Source: Listeria swaminathanii (GTDB taxonomy: Bacteria > Bacillota > Bacilli > Lactobacillales > Listeriaceae). Taken from it: a stretch of 64,000 nucleotides of DNA. The stretch is taken from assembly GCF_014229645.1 (NCBI RefSeq), contig NZ_JAATOD010000001.1:1054001-1118000 (forward strand). The letters are read 5' to 3'. Made by a program: the position numbers and the translations under genes. The notes below the pieces were generated by a model. It was not told the origin of the DNA. It saw only the letters and a program-made list of their open reading frames with translations, and made no database searches. Shown here one piece after another: positions 8,306 to 17,204 of this stretch (position 1 is its first letter; each line of letters opens with the position of its first letter).

Positions 8306-9768
8306 ATTTAGAAGAAACAATGCCGTTAGTTTTTGAACGCTCGATTCCAGGAAGAATTGGTTTTAGTTTGCCAGAAAGTGATGTTCCAGAAACAAATGCT
8401 AGTGATTATTTTGATCAAGCCTATATTCGTTCTACTCCAGCAGATTTGCCTGAATTGAGTGAACTAGAAATTATGCGTCATTATACGAATTTATCCAACC
8501 ATAATTTCGGTGTAGATTCTGGTTTTTATCCGCTTGGTTCTTGTACGATGAAATATAATCCCAAAATCAATGAAAAAGTAGCGCGATTCCCCGGATTTGC
8601 CAATATTCATCCAAATCAACCAGAAAGCTCTGTTCAAGGCGCGCTGGAACTACTATATGATTTACAAACAAGTTTAGTTGAAATTACTGGCATGGATGAA
8701 GTAACTCTGCAACCAGCCGCTGGAGCACACGGCGAATGGACAGGCTTAATGCTCATTCGTGCTTTCCATGAAAAAAATGGCGATACAAAGCGGACTAAAG
8801 TAATCATCCCGGACTCCGCGCACGGAACGAACCCAGCTTCCGCAGCAGTTGCGGGCTTTGATGTTGTCACAGTTAAATCCAACGAAAAAGGACTTGTCGA
8901 TGTTGCTGATTTGAAAAAAGTAGTAGGCGAGGATACTGCCGCGCTAATGTTAACAAATCCAAATACACTTGGACTTTTCGAAAAAGATATTGTTGAAATG
9001 GCAGAAATTGTCCATGCGGCAGGTGGTAAATTATATTATGATGGCGCCAACCTAAACGCAATCATGGCAAAAGTTAGACCGGGAGATATGGGTTTTGATG
9101 TAGTTCACTTGAATTTACACAAAACATTTACTGGGCCTCACGGTGGTGGTGGCCCGGGTTCTGGTCCAATCGGCGTAAAAAAAGATTTAATTCCATTCTT
9201 GCCGACACCAGTCCTTACAAAAAAAGAAGAAGTTTACACATTTGATTACAATTATCCAGATTCTATTGGCCGTGTGAAGCCGTATTACGGGAACTTTGGC
9301 ATTAATGTTCGCGCATATACGTACATTCGTACAATGGGGCCAGATGGTTTGAAATTAGTGACGGAATATGCCGTTTTAAATGCTAACTATATGATGCGCA
9401 AACTACAAGAAGCGTATGATCTACCATTTGACCAAGTTTGTAAGCACGAATTTGTTCTAAGTGGTAATAGACAGAAAAAACTTGGCGTCCGCACAATCGA
9501 TATTGCTAAACGTTTGTTAGACCATAATTTCCATCCACCAACTGTTTATTTCCCGTTAATCGTTGGCGAAGCAATTATGATTGAACCAACCGAAACAGAG
9601 TCCAAAGAAACGCTCGATTCATTTATCGATACGATGTTGAAAATTGCTAAAGAAGCAGAAGAAAACCCTGAAATTGTTCAAGATGCACCACATAGCACTT
9701 ATGTGAAACGCTTAGATGAAACAAGAGCTGCAAGAAAACCAATTTTACGTTATCAAAAAGAAGTATAA
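8302..9768 (+). CDS. gcvPB: Glycine dehydrogenase (decarboxylating) subunit 2
   Basis: This 488-residue, PLP-dependent half of the glycine decarboxylase has the lysine motif [20 protein letters not shown] at about residues 269-288, where Lys binds PLP. Upstream segments such as [21 protein letters not shown] are characteristic. It is the last gene of the riboswitch-controlled operon. The lipoate ligase gene that follows in Bacillus is not seen here; instead a rhodanese gene converges on the far side of a terminator. Confidence 0.97.
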   Translation: MNLEETMPLVFERSIPGRIGFSLPESDVPETNASDYFDQAYIRSTPADLPELSELEIMRHYTNLSNHNFGVDSGFYPLGSCTMKYNPKINEKVARFPGFANIHPNQPESSVQGALELLYDLQTSLVEITGMDEVTLQPAAGAHGEWTGLMLIRAFHEKNGDTKRTKVIIPDSAHGTNPASAAVAGFDVVTVKSNEKGLVDVADLKKVVGEDTAALMLTNPNTLGLFEKDIVEMAEIVHAAGGKLYYDGANLNAIMAKVRPGDMGFDVVHLNLHKTFTGPHGGGGPGSGPIGVKKDLIPFLPTPVLTKKEEVYTFDYNYPDSIGRVKPYYGNFGINVRAYTYIRTMGPDGLKLVTEYAVLNANYMMRKLQEAYDLPFDQVCKHEFVLSGNRQKKLGVRTIDIAKRLLDHNFHPPTVYFPLIVGEAIMIEPTETESKETLDSFIDTMLKIAKEAEENPEIVQDAPHSTYVKRLDETRAARKPILRYQKEV

Positions 9769-9773
9769 AAAGA

Positions 9774-9807
9774 AGCCTTGCTGTGAAACTTCACGGCAAG
9801 GCTTTTT
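9774..9807. terminator. Bidirectional terminator gcvPB / rhodanese gene
   Basis: GCCTTGCTGTGAA pairs with TTCACGGCAAGGC, with A-rich sequence on the left and TTTTTC on the right, so it can serve both converging transcripts. Confidence 0.85.
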
Positions 9808-9808
9808 C

Positions 9809-10189
9809 TTATTTAGATTTAGTTTTTCCTGTCCATTTACGGTAGCCGCCTTTAAGCTGATACACTTGTTTGTAGCCGCGTTTATAAAGCATGATTGCTG
9901 CACGGTTACTACGTTGTGCTGTTTGGCAGTATAAGTAAACTGGTAAATCTTGACGAATTTCTGTTGTACGATTTTTCATTTGCGTAACTGGGATATTTCT
10001 AGCTCCGAGAATATGTCCAGCGTCGAATTCGTTTGGCTCGCGAACATCAATTAACTGTGCTTTACGATAACCTTTTTTAAATTCTTCTTCAGTTAAAACT
10101 TTTAGTGCTTTGCGTCGCATTACAAACTGGTAAATTTCGTATCCTAAAAGAATAACCAGAATGATAATTGCTATAATCCAACTAATCAA
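9809..10189 (-). CDS. Membrane-anchored rhodanese-like protein (YqhL type)
   Basis: This 126-residue protein has an N-terminal membrane helix (residues 2-20, IIAIIILVILLGYEI), then a single rhodanese domain. The start is TTG at 10187-10189 behind AAAGGGG. LIDVREPNEFDAGHILGA and the active loop YLYCQTAQRS are present, with the sulfur-carrying cysteine around residue 88. Rhodaneses carry persulfide sulfur; the partner is unknown. It lies next to gcvPB as yqhL does in Bacillus. A TATAAT on the minus strand at 10243-10248 may be its -10. Confidence 0.85.
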   Translation of the reverse strand: MISWIIAIIILVILLGYEIYQFVMRRKALKVLTEEEFKKGYRKAQLIDVREPNEFDAGHILGARNIPVTQMKNRTTEIRQDLPVYLYCQTAQRSNRAAIMLYKRGYKQVYQLKGGYRKWTGKTKSK

Positions 10190-10250
10190 TTGTGTAAACC
10201 CCTTTCATCCTGAAAACTGCTTTTTCTAAAGCATCCTTTTCTATTATAAC

Positions 10251-10523
10251 TTATTTTTTGCCACCATCAATCACTTTGAAAGAAGATTTTCGTTTTTTCT
10301 TCGTTTTTTTCTTTGGATCATGTAAATTTTTCGATTGTTTCACTGCTTTTTGATAATTGCTGTCCGTTTTTCTGTTAGTAAATAAACGAAGCAGAAGGGT
10401 AAAAATAAGAGCACCGACTAAAAAGGATATAATCAATACGAAAAATGATTTAAAACCACCCATCAAAAGCCCAATCCCAACAAGTACAAGTAAGAAAATA
10501 ACAATAAGAGGATATTTCTTCAA
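10251..10523 (-). CDS. Small two-helix membrane protein of unknown function
   Basis: This 90-residue protein has two hydrophobic segments (about 5-22 and 27-47) and a very basic C-terminal tail rich in KKKTKKKRK. The start is TTG behind AGGAGTGG. It sits between the rhodanese and a YqhQ-like gene, in the place of Bacillus yqhP, and all three point the same way. The basic tail is probably cytoplasmic and may contact nucleic acid or lipid head groups, but no function can be given. Confidence 0.7.
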   Translation of the reverse strand: MKKYPLIVIFLLVLVGIGLLMGGFKSFFVLIISFLVGALIFTLLLRLFTNRKTDSNYQKAVKQSKNLHDPKKKTKKKRKSSFKVIDGGKK

Positions 10524-10536
10524 ATGAATTCCACTC

Positions 10537-11502
10537 CTATTCTAAAAGTTCCAGATTCTCCGGTTCAGTTGCATCTACTGGAGCGCCTTCTTTTTCAACG
10601 CGTAAAAGTTCATTGAACGATGCGATAGCTACTTCGACTTGATCATCAGAAGGCTCTTTAGTTGTAAGAAGTTGTAGCCATAACCCTGGAACACCTAAAT
10701 ATTTAAGCACAGGGATATTACGACATTTATTCGTTAATTGTAACACTTCGAACGCTACGCCAAGCACGACAGGAATAAGTAAAATCCGGTCGACAACGCG
10801 AAGCCAAAGCGGATCCGTCGGTACGAGTAAATAAATAAACATACCAACAATAACTGTAAATAAAATAAAACTACTACCACAACGATAATGCAATCGTGAT
10901 TGTTTTTGTACATTTTCAACTGTTAACGGTAAATTTTCTTCATAACAATTGATTACCTTATGCTCAGAGCCGTGATATTGGAAAACTCGCTTAATAATTG
11001 GAGTCTGAGAAACAGCGAAAATATAAGTTAATAGAAGAATTAATTTGAAAAAGCTTTCTAAAAATACTTGTGCTGTATCCCCAGGAACGATTGGACGGAA
11101 TAACTCCGCTAAGAACACTGGAATCAACGTCATCACAAATTTAGCAAAGACGAAAGATAAAATACCAATGACTGCAACGCCTAACCACATCGCGACTTTT
11201 GATTCTTTTTTTTCAATTTTTTCTTCTTCTACTGGATTATTTGGATCTTCATCATATCGGTCTGTCGCAAAAGCGAGATGCTTGGAACCGATGGCGCTAG
11301 ATTCAATTAATGCAACAATACCTCTTAAAAAAGGAATTTTTTTCATGCGCATAACCCAAACCGGACTATGTTTTTCTAAATAAAAATATTCTAATGAACC
11401 ATCTATACGTCTCACTGCTGTCACTGTCTGTTTTCTGCCGCCAAACATGACGCCCTCAACAACAGCTTGCCCACCATAAGATGGTACGTTTTGTTTGCTC
11501 AA
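10537..11502 (-). CDS. YqhQ-like DUF1385 membrane protein
   Basis: This protein is about 321 residues if it starts at TTG (11500-11502), with GGTGA just upstream. An ATG at 11523 in the same frame lacks a ribosome site. It begins with the strongly conserved YGGQAVVEGVMFGGRK, the DUF1385 signature. A hydrophilic stretch rich in Glu follows, then four or more membrane segments, and the conserved YHGSEHKVINCYE and HYRCGSSF motifs with His and Cys. The biochemical role is unknown. It is divergent from the M24 peptidase gene. Confidence 0.85.
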   Translation of the reverse strand: MSKQNVPSYGGQAVVEGVMFGGRKQTVTAVRRIDGSLEYFYLEKHSPVWVMRMKKIPFLRGIVALIESSAIGSKHLAFATDRYDEDPNNPVEEEKIEKKESKVAMWLGVAVIGILSFVFAKFVMTLIPVFLAELFRPIVPGDTAQVFLESFFKLILLLTYIFAVSQTPIIKRVFQYHGSEHKVINCYEENLPLTVENVQKQSRLHYRCGSSFILFTVIVGMFIYLLVPTDPLWLRVVDRILLIPVVLGVAFEVLQLTNKCRNIPVLKYLGVPGLWLQLLTTKEPSDDQVEVAIASFNELLRVEKEGAPVDATEPENLELLE

Positions 11503-11605
11503 AGTTTTCACCAGCCTATTCATGTTTACTAATATGTTATTTTACGCTAAAAACAGTTTTTCGTATAGCGCAAAACGTCTAAAAAAAGTTATTTTTTCTA
11601 AATTG

Positions 11606-11614
11606 TGATAAAAT
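11606..11614 (+). promoter_or_regulatory. Extended -10 promoter for the M24 peptidase gene
   Basis: TGATAAAAT fits TGN-TAAAAT, with no clear -35. It lies 68 bases before the ATG at 11682. Confidence 0.4.
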
Positions 11615-11681
11615 AGTTTCGAACGCGTCTAATAATGCGATTTTTGCGCGCCGAAAATTTTAAAAAAGTGGGGGAATAGAA

Positions 11682-12743
11682 ATGTCTAATTTAACTAAAA
11701 TTCAAGAAACACTAGGCAAAGAAAAGATAGAAGCAGTTCTTGTCACAAGTGAGTTTAATAGAAGGTATGTATCAGGTTTCACTGGAACAAGTGGAGTAGC
11801 GCTAATTTTGCCGGAAAAAGCTTATTTTGTAACTGATTTTAGATATACAGAACAAGCAGCAAAACAAGCAGAAGGATACGAAATCGTTCAACATGCCGGT
11901 CCGATTTTTGACACAGTGGAAGAGTTATTAATTAAACACGGTACAAAAACACTCCATTTTGAAGCGGATTATGTGACTGTATCTGAATTCAAACAAATGG
12001 AGCGCGTATTTAACCGCCAACTGATTCCGCTAACTGGCTTCTTTGAAGAAATGCGTAAAGTAAAAACGGCGAGTGAACTAAAAGCGATTCGTACAGCATG
12101 TGATATTGCTGACGCTGCATTTGCGCACATCATTAAATTCATTAAACCAGGTATGGCAGAAATCGAAGTATCGAATGAATTAGAATTCTTCATGAGACGT
12201 GCTGGAGCTACTTCCTCGTCTTTTGACACAATTGTTGCTTCTGGTGTTCGTTCTGCGTTACCGCACGGCGTTGCATCGGATAAAATAATCGAAGTTGGCG
12301 ATTTTGTCACAATGGACTACGGTTGTTATTATGACGGGTATTGCTCGGATATGACTAGAACTATCGCAATTGGTGAGCCTGCTGAAAAATTAAAAGAAAT
12401 TTATCAAATCACTTTAGACGCACAATTAAAAGTAATTGATAGCTTAAAACCAGGCATGACTGGAATTGAAGCTGACGCGATTGCACGTGACTATATCGCT
12501 TCTTTCGGATACGGTGATGCGTTTGGGCACTCATTAGGTCATGGTATTGGACTAGAAATTCACGAAGGACCAAATTTATCATTCAAAAGCCCTCAAAAAT
12601 TAGAAGTTGGCCACGTAGTTACGGATGAACCAGGCATTTATTTACCGGGAATCGGCGGCGTTAGAATTGAAGATGATCTATTAATTACGGAAACTGGTAA
12701 TGAGATTCTTATCCATTCACCAAAAGAATTAATTATTTTATAA
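11682..12743 (+). CDS. Xaa-Pro aminopeptidase/dipeptidase, M24 family
   Basis: This 353-residue cytoplasmic peptidase is of the YqhT type. It has an N-terminal creatinase-like domain (about 1-125) and a C-terminal pita-bread domain with the two-metal site: Asp in TMDYGCYYDGYCSDMTRT, His in GHSLGHGIG, Glu in DEPGIY and Glu in RIEDDL. The family removes residues next to proline in peptides. In Bacillus the homologue lies directly upstream of efp, as here. That pairing is suggestive because EF-P helps synthesis through polyproline, but this functional link is inference. Confidence 0.9.
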   Translation: MSNLTKIQETLGKEKIEAVLVTSEFNRRYVSGFTGTSGVALILPEKAYFVTDFRYTEQAAKQAEGYEIVQHAGPIFDTVEELLIKHGTKTLHFEADYVTVSEFKQMERVFNRQLIPLTGFFEEMRKVKTASELKAIRTACDIADAAFAHIIKFIKPGMAEIEVSNELEFFMRRAGATSSSFDTIVASGVRSALPHGVASDKIIEVGDFVTMDYGCYYDGYCSDMTRTIAIGEPAEKLKEIYQITLDAQLKVIDSLKPGMTGIEADAIARDYIASFGYGDAFGHSLGHGIGLEIHEGPNLSFKSPQKLEVGHVVTDEPGIYLPGIGGVRIEDDLLITETGNEILIHSPKELIIL

Positions 12744-12750
12744 AATTCCT

Positions 12751-12779
12751 TTGTAAGTTTGCTTATTTTATGGTTAAAT
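12751..12779 (+). promoter_or_regulatory. Candidate sigma-A promoter for efp
   Basis: TTGTAA (12751-12756), 17 bases and TTAAAT (12774-12779) with an upstream TG. efp starts 66 bases further on. Confidence 0.45.
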
Positions 12780-12845
12780 AAGGAAGAATGAGCGTATTTT
12801 TAAGCTCCCAAATAAAAGATATTTTTCAATTACAGGAGGATAAAC

Positions 12846-13403
12846 ATGATTTCAGTAAATGATTTTCGGACAGGTTTAACGATAGAAGTAGACAACGGTA
12901 TTTGGCGCGTGCTAGATTTCCAACATGTAAAACCAGGTAAAGGTGCAGCATTCGTACGTTCCAAACTACGTAATCTTCGTACTGGAGCAATCCAAGAAAA
13001 AACATTCCGTGGCGGCGAAAAAGTAGCGAAAGCACAAATCGATAACCGTAAAATGGCTTATCTTTATGCTGATGGAACGAATCATGTTTTCATGGATAAC
13101 GAATCTTATGAACAAATTGAACTTCCAGAAACACAAATTGCACACGAACTTAAATTCTTAAAAGAAAATATGGAAATTAATATCGTGATGTACCAAGGCG
13201 AAACAATCGGAATTGACTTACCTAATACAGTAGAATTGGTTGTTGCGGCAACTGATCCTGGAATTAAAGGTGATACTTCTTCTGGTGGTTCTAAACCAGC
13301 TACACTAGAAACTGGTCTTGTTGTACAAGTACCGTTTTTTGTTAATGAAGGAGACAAACTAGTTATCAATACAACCGAAGCATCGTATGTTTCTCGGGCA
13401 TAA
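12846..13403 (+). CDS. efp: Translation elongation factor P
   Basis: This 185-residue protein has three beta-barrel domains. EF-P binds ribosomes stalled at proline runs and promotes peptide bond formation. The tip loop of domain I reads KPGKGAAFV, with Lys32 at the position that carries 5-aminopentanol in Bacillus. Genes for the matching modification enzymes (yfmF, yfmH, ymfI) lie at 51.7-55.0 kb. AGGAGG precedes the ATG and a terminator follows. In Bacillus the spoIIIA operon follows efp; here accB follows directly. Confidence 0.97.
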   Translation: MISVNDFRTGLTIEVDNGIWRVLDFQHVKPGKGAAFVRSKLRNLRTGAIQEKTFRGGEKVAKAQIDNRKMAYLYADGTNHVFMDNESYEQIELPETQIAHELKFLKENMEINIVMYQGETIGIDLPNTVELVVAATDPGIKGDTSSGGSKPATLETGLVVQVPFFVNEGDKLVINTTEASYVSRA

Positions 13404-13419
13404 GAAAGATTCACTTACT

Positions 13420-13449
13420 ACAGCTGGAGTTAATTCTTCAGCTGTTTTT
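13420..13449 (+). terminator. Terminator after efp
   Basis: ACAGCTG and CAGCTGT (extended by AG/CT) form a stem followed by TTTTTC. Confidence 0.8.
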
Positions 13450-13491
13450 CTATTTATGAGCGCTTCTGGTACACCTTTTGAATAAAAAGTA

Positions 13492-13500
13492 TGGTACAAT
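13492..13500 (+). promoter_or_regulatory. Extended -10 promoter for accBC
   Basis: TGGTACAAT fits TGN-TACAAT; no good -35 lies at normal spacing. The leader to accB is about 55 bases. Confidence 0.5.
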
Positions 13501-13562
13501 AAGGACAATGCGTGATTAATGCAATTTTATATTTTTAGTATTATTAAGGAGTGTAATTGAAG

Positions 13563-14033
13563 ATGTTATCAATAGATGAAATTAAACAGCTTATCGAGCT
13601 GATTGACGAATCAACCCTAGATGAATTTGAGTTAGAAACGAAAGATAGTAAGATTTTGCTTAAAAAGAATAAAACAGTTGTAACCCAAGCGGTACAAGAA
13701 ACAGCAGTTGTTGCGCCAGTTCAAGCAGCACCAGTAGCTCCTGTCCAAGCGGCAGCACCTCAAGTAGAAGCAAGTGCAGCAGAAGATGCGAACTTGGAAT
13801 TAATTACATCCCCAATGGTTGGGACTTTTTATGCGTCTGCTTCACCAGAAGATGCTAATTTTGTTAGCGTTGGATCTAAAGTATCCGCACAATCCGTTGT
13901 ATGTATTGTTGAAGCAATGAAATTATTCAATGAAATTACTGCTGATATCGACGGAGAAATCGCAGAAATTCTTGTTTCAAGTGGCGAATTAGTCGAATTT
14001 GGACAACCACTTTTCAAAGTTAGAAAAAAATAA
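13563..14033 (+). CDS. accB: Biotin carboxyl carrier protein of acetyl-CoA carboxylase
   Basis: This 156-residue protein has an N-terminal docking helix, an Ala/Pro-rich linker (about residues 45-75, repeated QAAPVAPVQAA) and a C-terminal biotinyl domain with the biotin lysine in VEAMKLFNE. ATG at 13563 is chosen over TTG at 13557 because AAGGAGTG lies only 3 bases before the TTG but 9 before the ATG. It carries the carboxyl group for malonyl-CoA synthesis and is followed at once by accC. Confidence 0.95.
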   Translation: MLSIDEIKQLIELIDESTLDEFELETKDSKILLKKNKTVVTQAVQETAVVAPVQAAPVAPVQAAAPQVEASAAEDANLELITSPMVGTFYASASPEDANFVSVGSKVSAQSVVCIVEAMKLFNEITADIDGEIAEILVSSGELVEFGQPLFKVRKK

Positions 14034-14046
14034 GGGGTCGAAAAAC

Positions 14047-15411
14047 ATGATTAAAAAAGTACTGGTAGCGAACCGTGGAGAAATCGCTGTCCGTATCATT
14101 CGCGCTGCAAAAGAACTTGGAGTGGAGACAGTGGCGATTTATTCGGAAGCAGATAGAGAAGCGCTACATATTCAGCTAGCGGATGAAGCTTATTGTGTAG
14201 GTCCCGCGGCAACAAAAGATAGTTATTTAAATATGTCAAACATTATTAGCCTTGCTGTTTTAACGAACTGTGACGCTATTCATCCTGGCTATGGTTTCTT
14301 AGCCGAAAATGCAGATTTCGCCGAACTATGCGAAGACTGTAATATTACTTTTATCGGACCAAGTGCTTCCGCTATTTCGCAAATGGGTACAAAAGATGTT
14401 GCCCGCGAAACAATGCGTAAAGCAGGCGTTCCAATCGTTCCTGGTTCACAAGGAATCGTTGCGGATGTAGAAGACGGTAAAAAAATCGCCAAGAAAATCG
14501 GTTATCCAGTCATCATTAAAGCAACAGCTGGTGGTGGTGGTAAAGGTATCCGTGTAGCAGAAACCGAAGAGAAATTAATCTCGGGTATTCACACGACACA
14601 ACAAGAAGCAGAAGCTGCATTTGGAGATCCAGGTGTTTATCTTGAAAAATACATTCAAGATTTCCGCCACGTAGAAATTCAAGTACTTGCTGATAACCAT
14701 GGTAACGTGATTCATTTAGGAGAGCGTGATTGTAGTATTCAACGTCGCTTGCAAAAGCTAATTGAAGAATCACCATCACCTGCCATTGATGAAAAAACAC
14801 GCCAGAAAATGGGTAAAGCGGCCGTTAAAGCTGCCAAAGCCGTGAATTATTCTGGCGCAGGTACAATTGAATTTATTTACGATCATCATGAAAATAATTT
14901 CTACTTTATGGAAATGAATACTCGTATCCAAGTAGAGCATCCTGTAACAGAGCTTGTTACTGGCATTGATTTAGTCAAACAACAATTTTTAGTTGCTTCA
15001 GGAGAAGTGCTTGAAATTAAACAAGCAGATGTGAAATTAACAGGTTGGGCGATGGAATGTCGGATTAACGCTGAAAATCCGGAGAAAAACTTTATGCCAG
15101 CTCCAGGAGAAATTAAATTTTATCTTCCCCCAGGTGGCTTAGGCGTTCGAATTGACTCGGCAGCATATCCAAACTACAAAATCCCGCCATATTATGATTC
15201 GATGATTGCCAAAGTAATTTGTTATGCTGAAACACGTGAAGAAGTTATTCAAAAAATGAAACGAGCATTGTCAGAGTTTGCGATTGATGGCATTCCTTCG
15301 ACAATTCCATTCCATTTACGCGTGTTAGATAATGATGTATTTTTATCAGGCGACTTCAATACAAAATTCTTGGAGCAAAATGATGTAATGAATCTTTCTA
15401 AGGAGGGCTAA
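14047..15411 (+). CDS. accC: Acetyl-CoA carboxylase, biotin carboxylase subunit
   Basis: This 454-residue protein starts at MIKKVLVANRGEIAVR behind AAGGGG. It has the biotin carboxylase N-domain, the ATP-grasp domain with the Gly-rich ATP loop GGGGKGIRVA, the catalytic EMNTRIQVEHPVTE segment and the C-terminal domain. It carboxylates biotin on AccB with ATP and bicarbonate, the first step of fatty acid synthesis. An in-frame extension to 13999 overlaps accB and has no ribosome site. Confidence 0.97.
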   Translation: MIKKVLVANRGEIAVRIIRAAKELGVETVAIYSEADREALHIQLADEAYCVGPAATKDSYLNMSNIISLAVLTNCDAIHPGYGFLAENADFAELCEDCNITFIGPSASAISQMGTKDVARETMRKAGVPIVPGSQGIVADVEDGKKIAKKIGYPVIIKATAGGGGKGIRVAETEEKLISGIHTTQQEAEAAFGDPGVYLEKYIQDFRHVEIQVLADNHGNVIHLGERDCSIQRRLQKLIEESPSPAIDEKTRQKMGKAAVKAAKAVNYSGAGTIEFIYDHHENNFYFMEMNTRIQVEHPVTELVTGIDLVKQQFLVASGEVLEIKQADVKLTGWAMECRINAENPEKNFMPAPGEIKFYLPPGGLGVRIDSAAYPNYKIPPYYDSMIAKVICYAETREEVIQKMKRALSEFAIDGIPSTIPFHLRVLDNDVFLSGDFNTKFLEQNDVMNLSKEG

Positions 15412-15414
15412 ATA

Positions 15415-15822
15415 ATGGCTTATACAAAAGATTTGCGAAAACAAAATGATGCACCGCTCGGTAAAATTGAGATTGCACCAGAAGTAATCGGCGTAATCGC
15501 TGGACTGGCTGCAAGTGAAATTGAAAACGTTGCTTATATGCAAGGTGGCTTCGCGACAGAAATGCGCGAAAAATTCAGTGGTGCTGTAAACTACCGTAAA
15601 GGCGTAAAAGTAGAACTAACCGAAGAAGGAATTCTAATCGAACTTTATTGTTCAGTCTTATTTGGCGCAACAATTCCACTTGTTGCTCAAAATATTCAAG
15701 ATGCTGTCAGAGATACCATTTTTAATATGACTGGTTTAAATGTACTCGAAATCAACGTTCATATCGTTGGCGTACAATTTGAAAAAACAGAAACACTTTC
15801 CTTCGATGATTTTGAGCTATAA
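15415..15822 (+). CDS. Asp23/Gls24 family protein (YqhY type)
   Basis: This 135-residue protein matches the Asp23/Gls24 family, with GKIEIAPEVIGVIAGLAASEIENVAYMQGG near the N-terminus. It starts 4 bases after accC, the position of yqhY in Bacillus, where loss of the gene disturbs acetyl-CoA carboxylase activity and lipid balance. Here it is very likely co-transcribed with accBC and nusB. No signal peptide or membrane helix is present. A role tied to the carboxylase is known for the homologue and inferred here. Confidence 0.88.
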   Translation: MAYTKDLRKQNDAPLGKIEIAPEVIGVIAGLAASEIENVAYMQGGFATEMREKFSGAVNYRKGVKVELTEEGILIELYCSVLFGATIPLVAQNIQDAVRDTIFNMTGLNVLEINVHIVGVQFEKTETLSFDDFEL

Positions 15823-15852
15823 AATTCAAGGAACAAAAGGAGCAGCTTTAAC

Positions 15853-16239
15853 ATGAAAAGAAGAGAGGCGCGCGAGAAAGCACTTCAAGCACTATTCCAA
15901 ATAGAGCTAAACGAAATGTCGCTAGATCAAGCAATTAAAAACATCATGGAAGACGAACAAGACGACTATATGGAAAAATTAGTCGAAGGTGTTATGGCCA
16001 ATAAAGCGGAAATTGATGCTATCATTGAGCCTAACTTAGACAATTGGCGTATGGATCGTTTGAGTAAAGTAGATTTATCTTTACTTCGCCTGAGTGTCTA
16101 TGAAATTAAGTACTTGGATGATGTGCCAAATAGAGTTAGTTTGAATGAATCCATCGAAATTGCAAAAATTTACAGTGATGAAAAATCAAGTAAATTTATT
16201 AATGGCGTACTTGCTAATATTGCACCTGAAGATAAATAA
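15853..16239 (+). CDS. nusB: Transcription antitermination factor NusB
   Basis: This 128-residue all-helical protein begins MKRREAREKALQALFQIE, the NusB start signature. The conserved C-terminal NRVSLNESIEIAKIYSDEKSSKFINGVL is also present. NusB with NusE (S10) binds boxA RNA and supports antitermination in rRNA operons. It lies 30 bases after the Asp23-like gene and is followed by a strong hairpin. Confidence 0.95.
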   Translation: MKRREAREKALQALFQIELNEMSLDQAIKNIMEDEQDDYMEKLVEGVMANKAEIDAIIEPNLDNWRMDRLSKVDLSLLRLSVYEIKYLDDVPNRVSLNESIEIAKIYSDEKSSKFINGVLANIAPEDK

Positions 16240-16247
16240 GCTTGGCT

Positions 16248-16281
16248 GAGTGCAAGGGATATTCCTTGCACTCCCTTATTT
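16248..16281 (+). terminator. Hairpin after nusB, possible terminator
   Basis: GAGTGCAAGG pairs perfectly with CCTTGCACTC (16248-16273). The following CCTTATTTCG is only partly T-rich, so termination may be incomplete and folD may be reached by read-through. Confidence 0.6.
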
Positions 16282-16334
16282 CGTGATTTTTTAAGGATAA
16301 TTGCGTTGAAAGTATTTTTAAGGGGGCAATACTC

Positions 16335-17189
16335 ATGGGAGAAATTATTGACGGCAAAAAGTTAGCGAAAGAAATTCAAGAAAAAGTTACGAGTGAAGTA
16401 GCTGAATTAGTAAAAATAGGTAAAAAACCAGGTCTTGCAGTCGTGCTCGTAGGCGACAATCAAGCATCACGTACATATGTAAGAAATAAACAAAAACGCA
16501 CAGAAGAAGCAGGAATGAAATCCGTTTTAATTGAACTTCCAGAAAATGTAACAGAAGAGAAATTATTATCTGTCGTGGAAGAATTAAACGAAGACAAAAC
16601 AATCCACGGTATTCTCGTGCAGTTACCATTACCAAAACATATCTCAGAAGAAAAAGTAATTGATACAATTAGCTATGACAAAGATGTTGACGGTTTCCAC
16701 CCAGTGAATGTAGGTAATTTATTCATCGGAAAAGATTCTTTTGTTCCTTGCACACCAGCAGGAATTATTGAATTAATAAAATCGACCGGCACTCAAATAG
16801 AAGGCAAACGCGCGGTAGTTATTGGTAGAAGTAACATTGTAGGTAAACCAGTAGCACAATTACTGTTAAATGAAAATGCGACAGTAACTATTGCGCACAG
16901 CCGCACAAAAGACTTGCCACAAGTAGCGAAAGAAGCGGATATTCTTGTTGTTGCAACAGGTTTAGCTAAATTCGTGAAAAAAGATTACATCAAACCAGGT
17001 GCGATAGTTATTGATGTTGGCATGGACCGAGATGAAAACAATAAATTATGCGGTGATGTTGATTTTGATGACGTTGTGGAAGAAGCGGGATTCATTACGC
17101 CAGTACCAGGTGGTGTTGGCCCAATGACAATCACGATGTTACTTGCTAACACATTAAAAGCAGCGAAACGCATTTGGAAAATGAATTGA
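16335..17189 (+). CDS. folD: Methylenetetrahydrofolate dehydrogenase/cyclohydrolase
   Basis: This 284-residue bifunctional enzyme interconverts 5,10-methylene-THF and 10-formyl-THF using NADP. It contains [13 protein letters not shown] with the catalytic lysine, [12 protein letters not shown], the NADP motif GRSNIVGKP and the C-terminal [10 protein letters not shown]. The RBS is AAGGGGG. It links the glycine cleavage product (methylene-THF, genes at 5.8-9.8 kb) to purine and formyl-Met synthesis. xseA starts 16-19 bases downstream. Confidence 0.97.
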   Translation: MGEIIDGKKLAKEIQEKVTSEVAELVKIGKKPGLAVVLVGDNQASRTYVRNKQKRTEEAGMKSVLIELPENVTEEKLLSVVEELNEDKTIHGILVQLPLPKHISEEKVIDTISYDKDVDGFHPVNVGNLFIGKDSFVPCTPAGIIELIKSTGTQIEGKRAVVIGRSNIVGKPVAQLLLNENATVTIAHSRTKDLPQVAKEADILVVATGLAKFVKKDYIKPGAIVIDVGMDRDENNKLCGDVDFDDVVEEAGFITPVPGGVGPMTITMLLANTLKAAKRIWKMN

Positions 17190-17204
17190 TTAATTGGATG
17201 TGAA

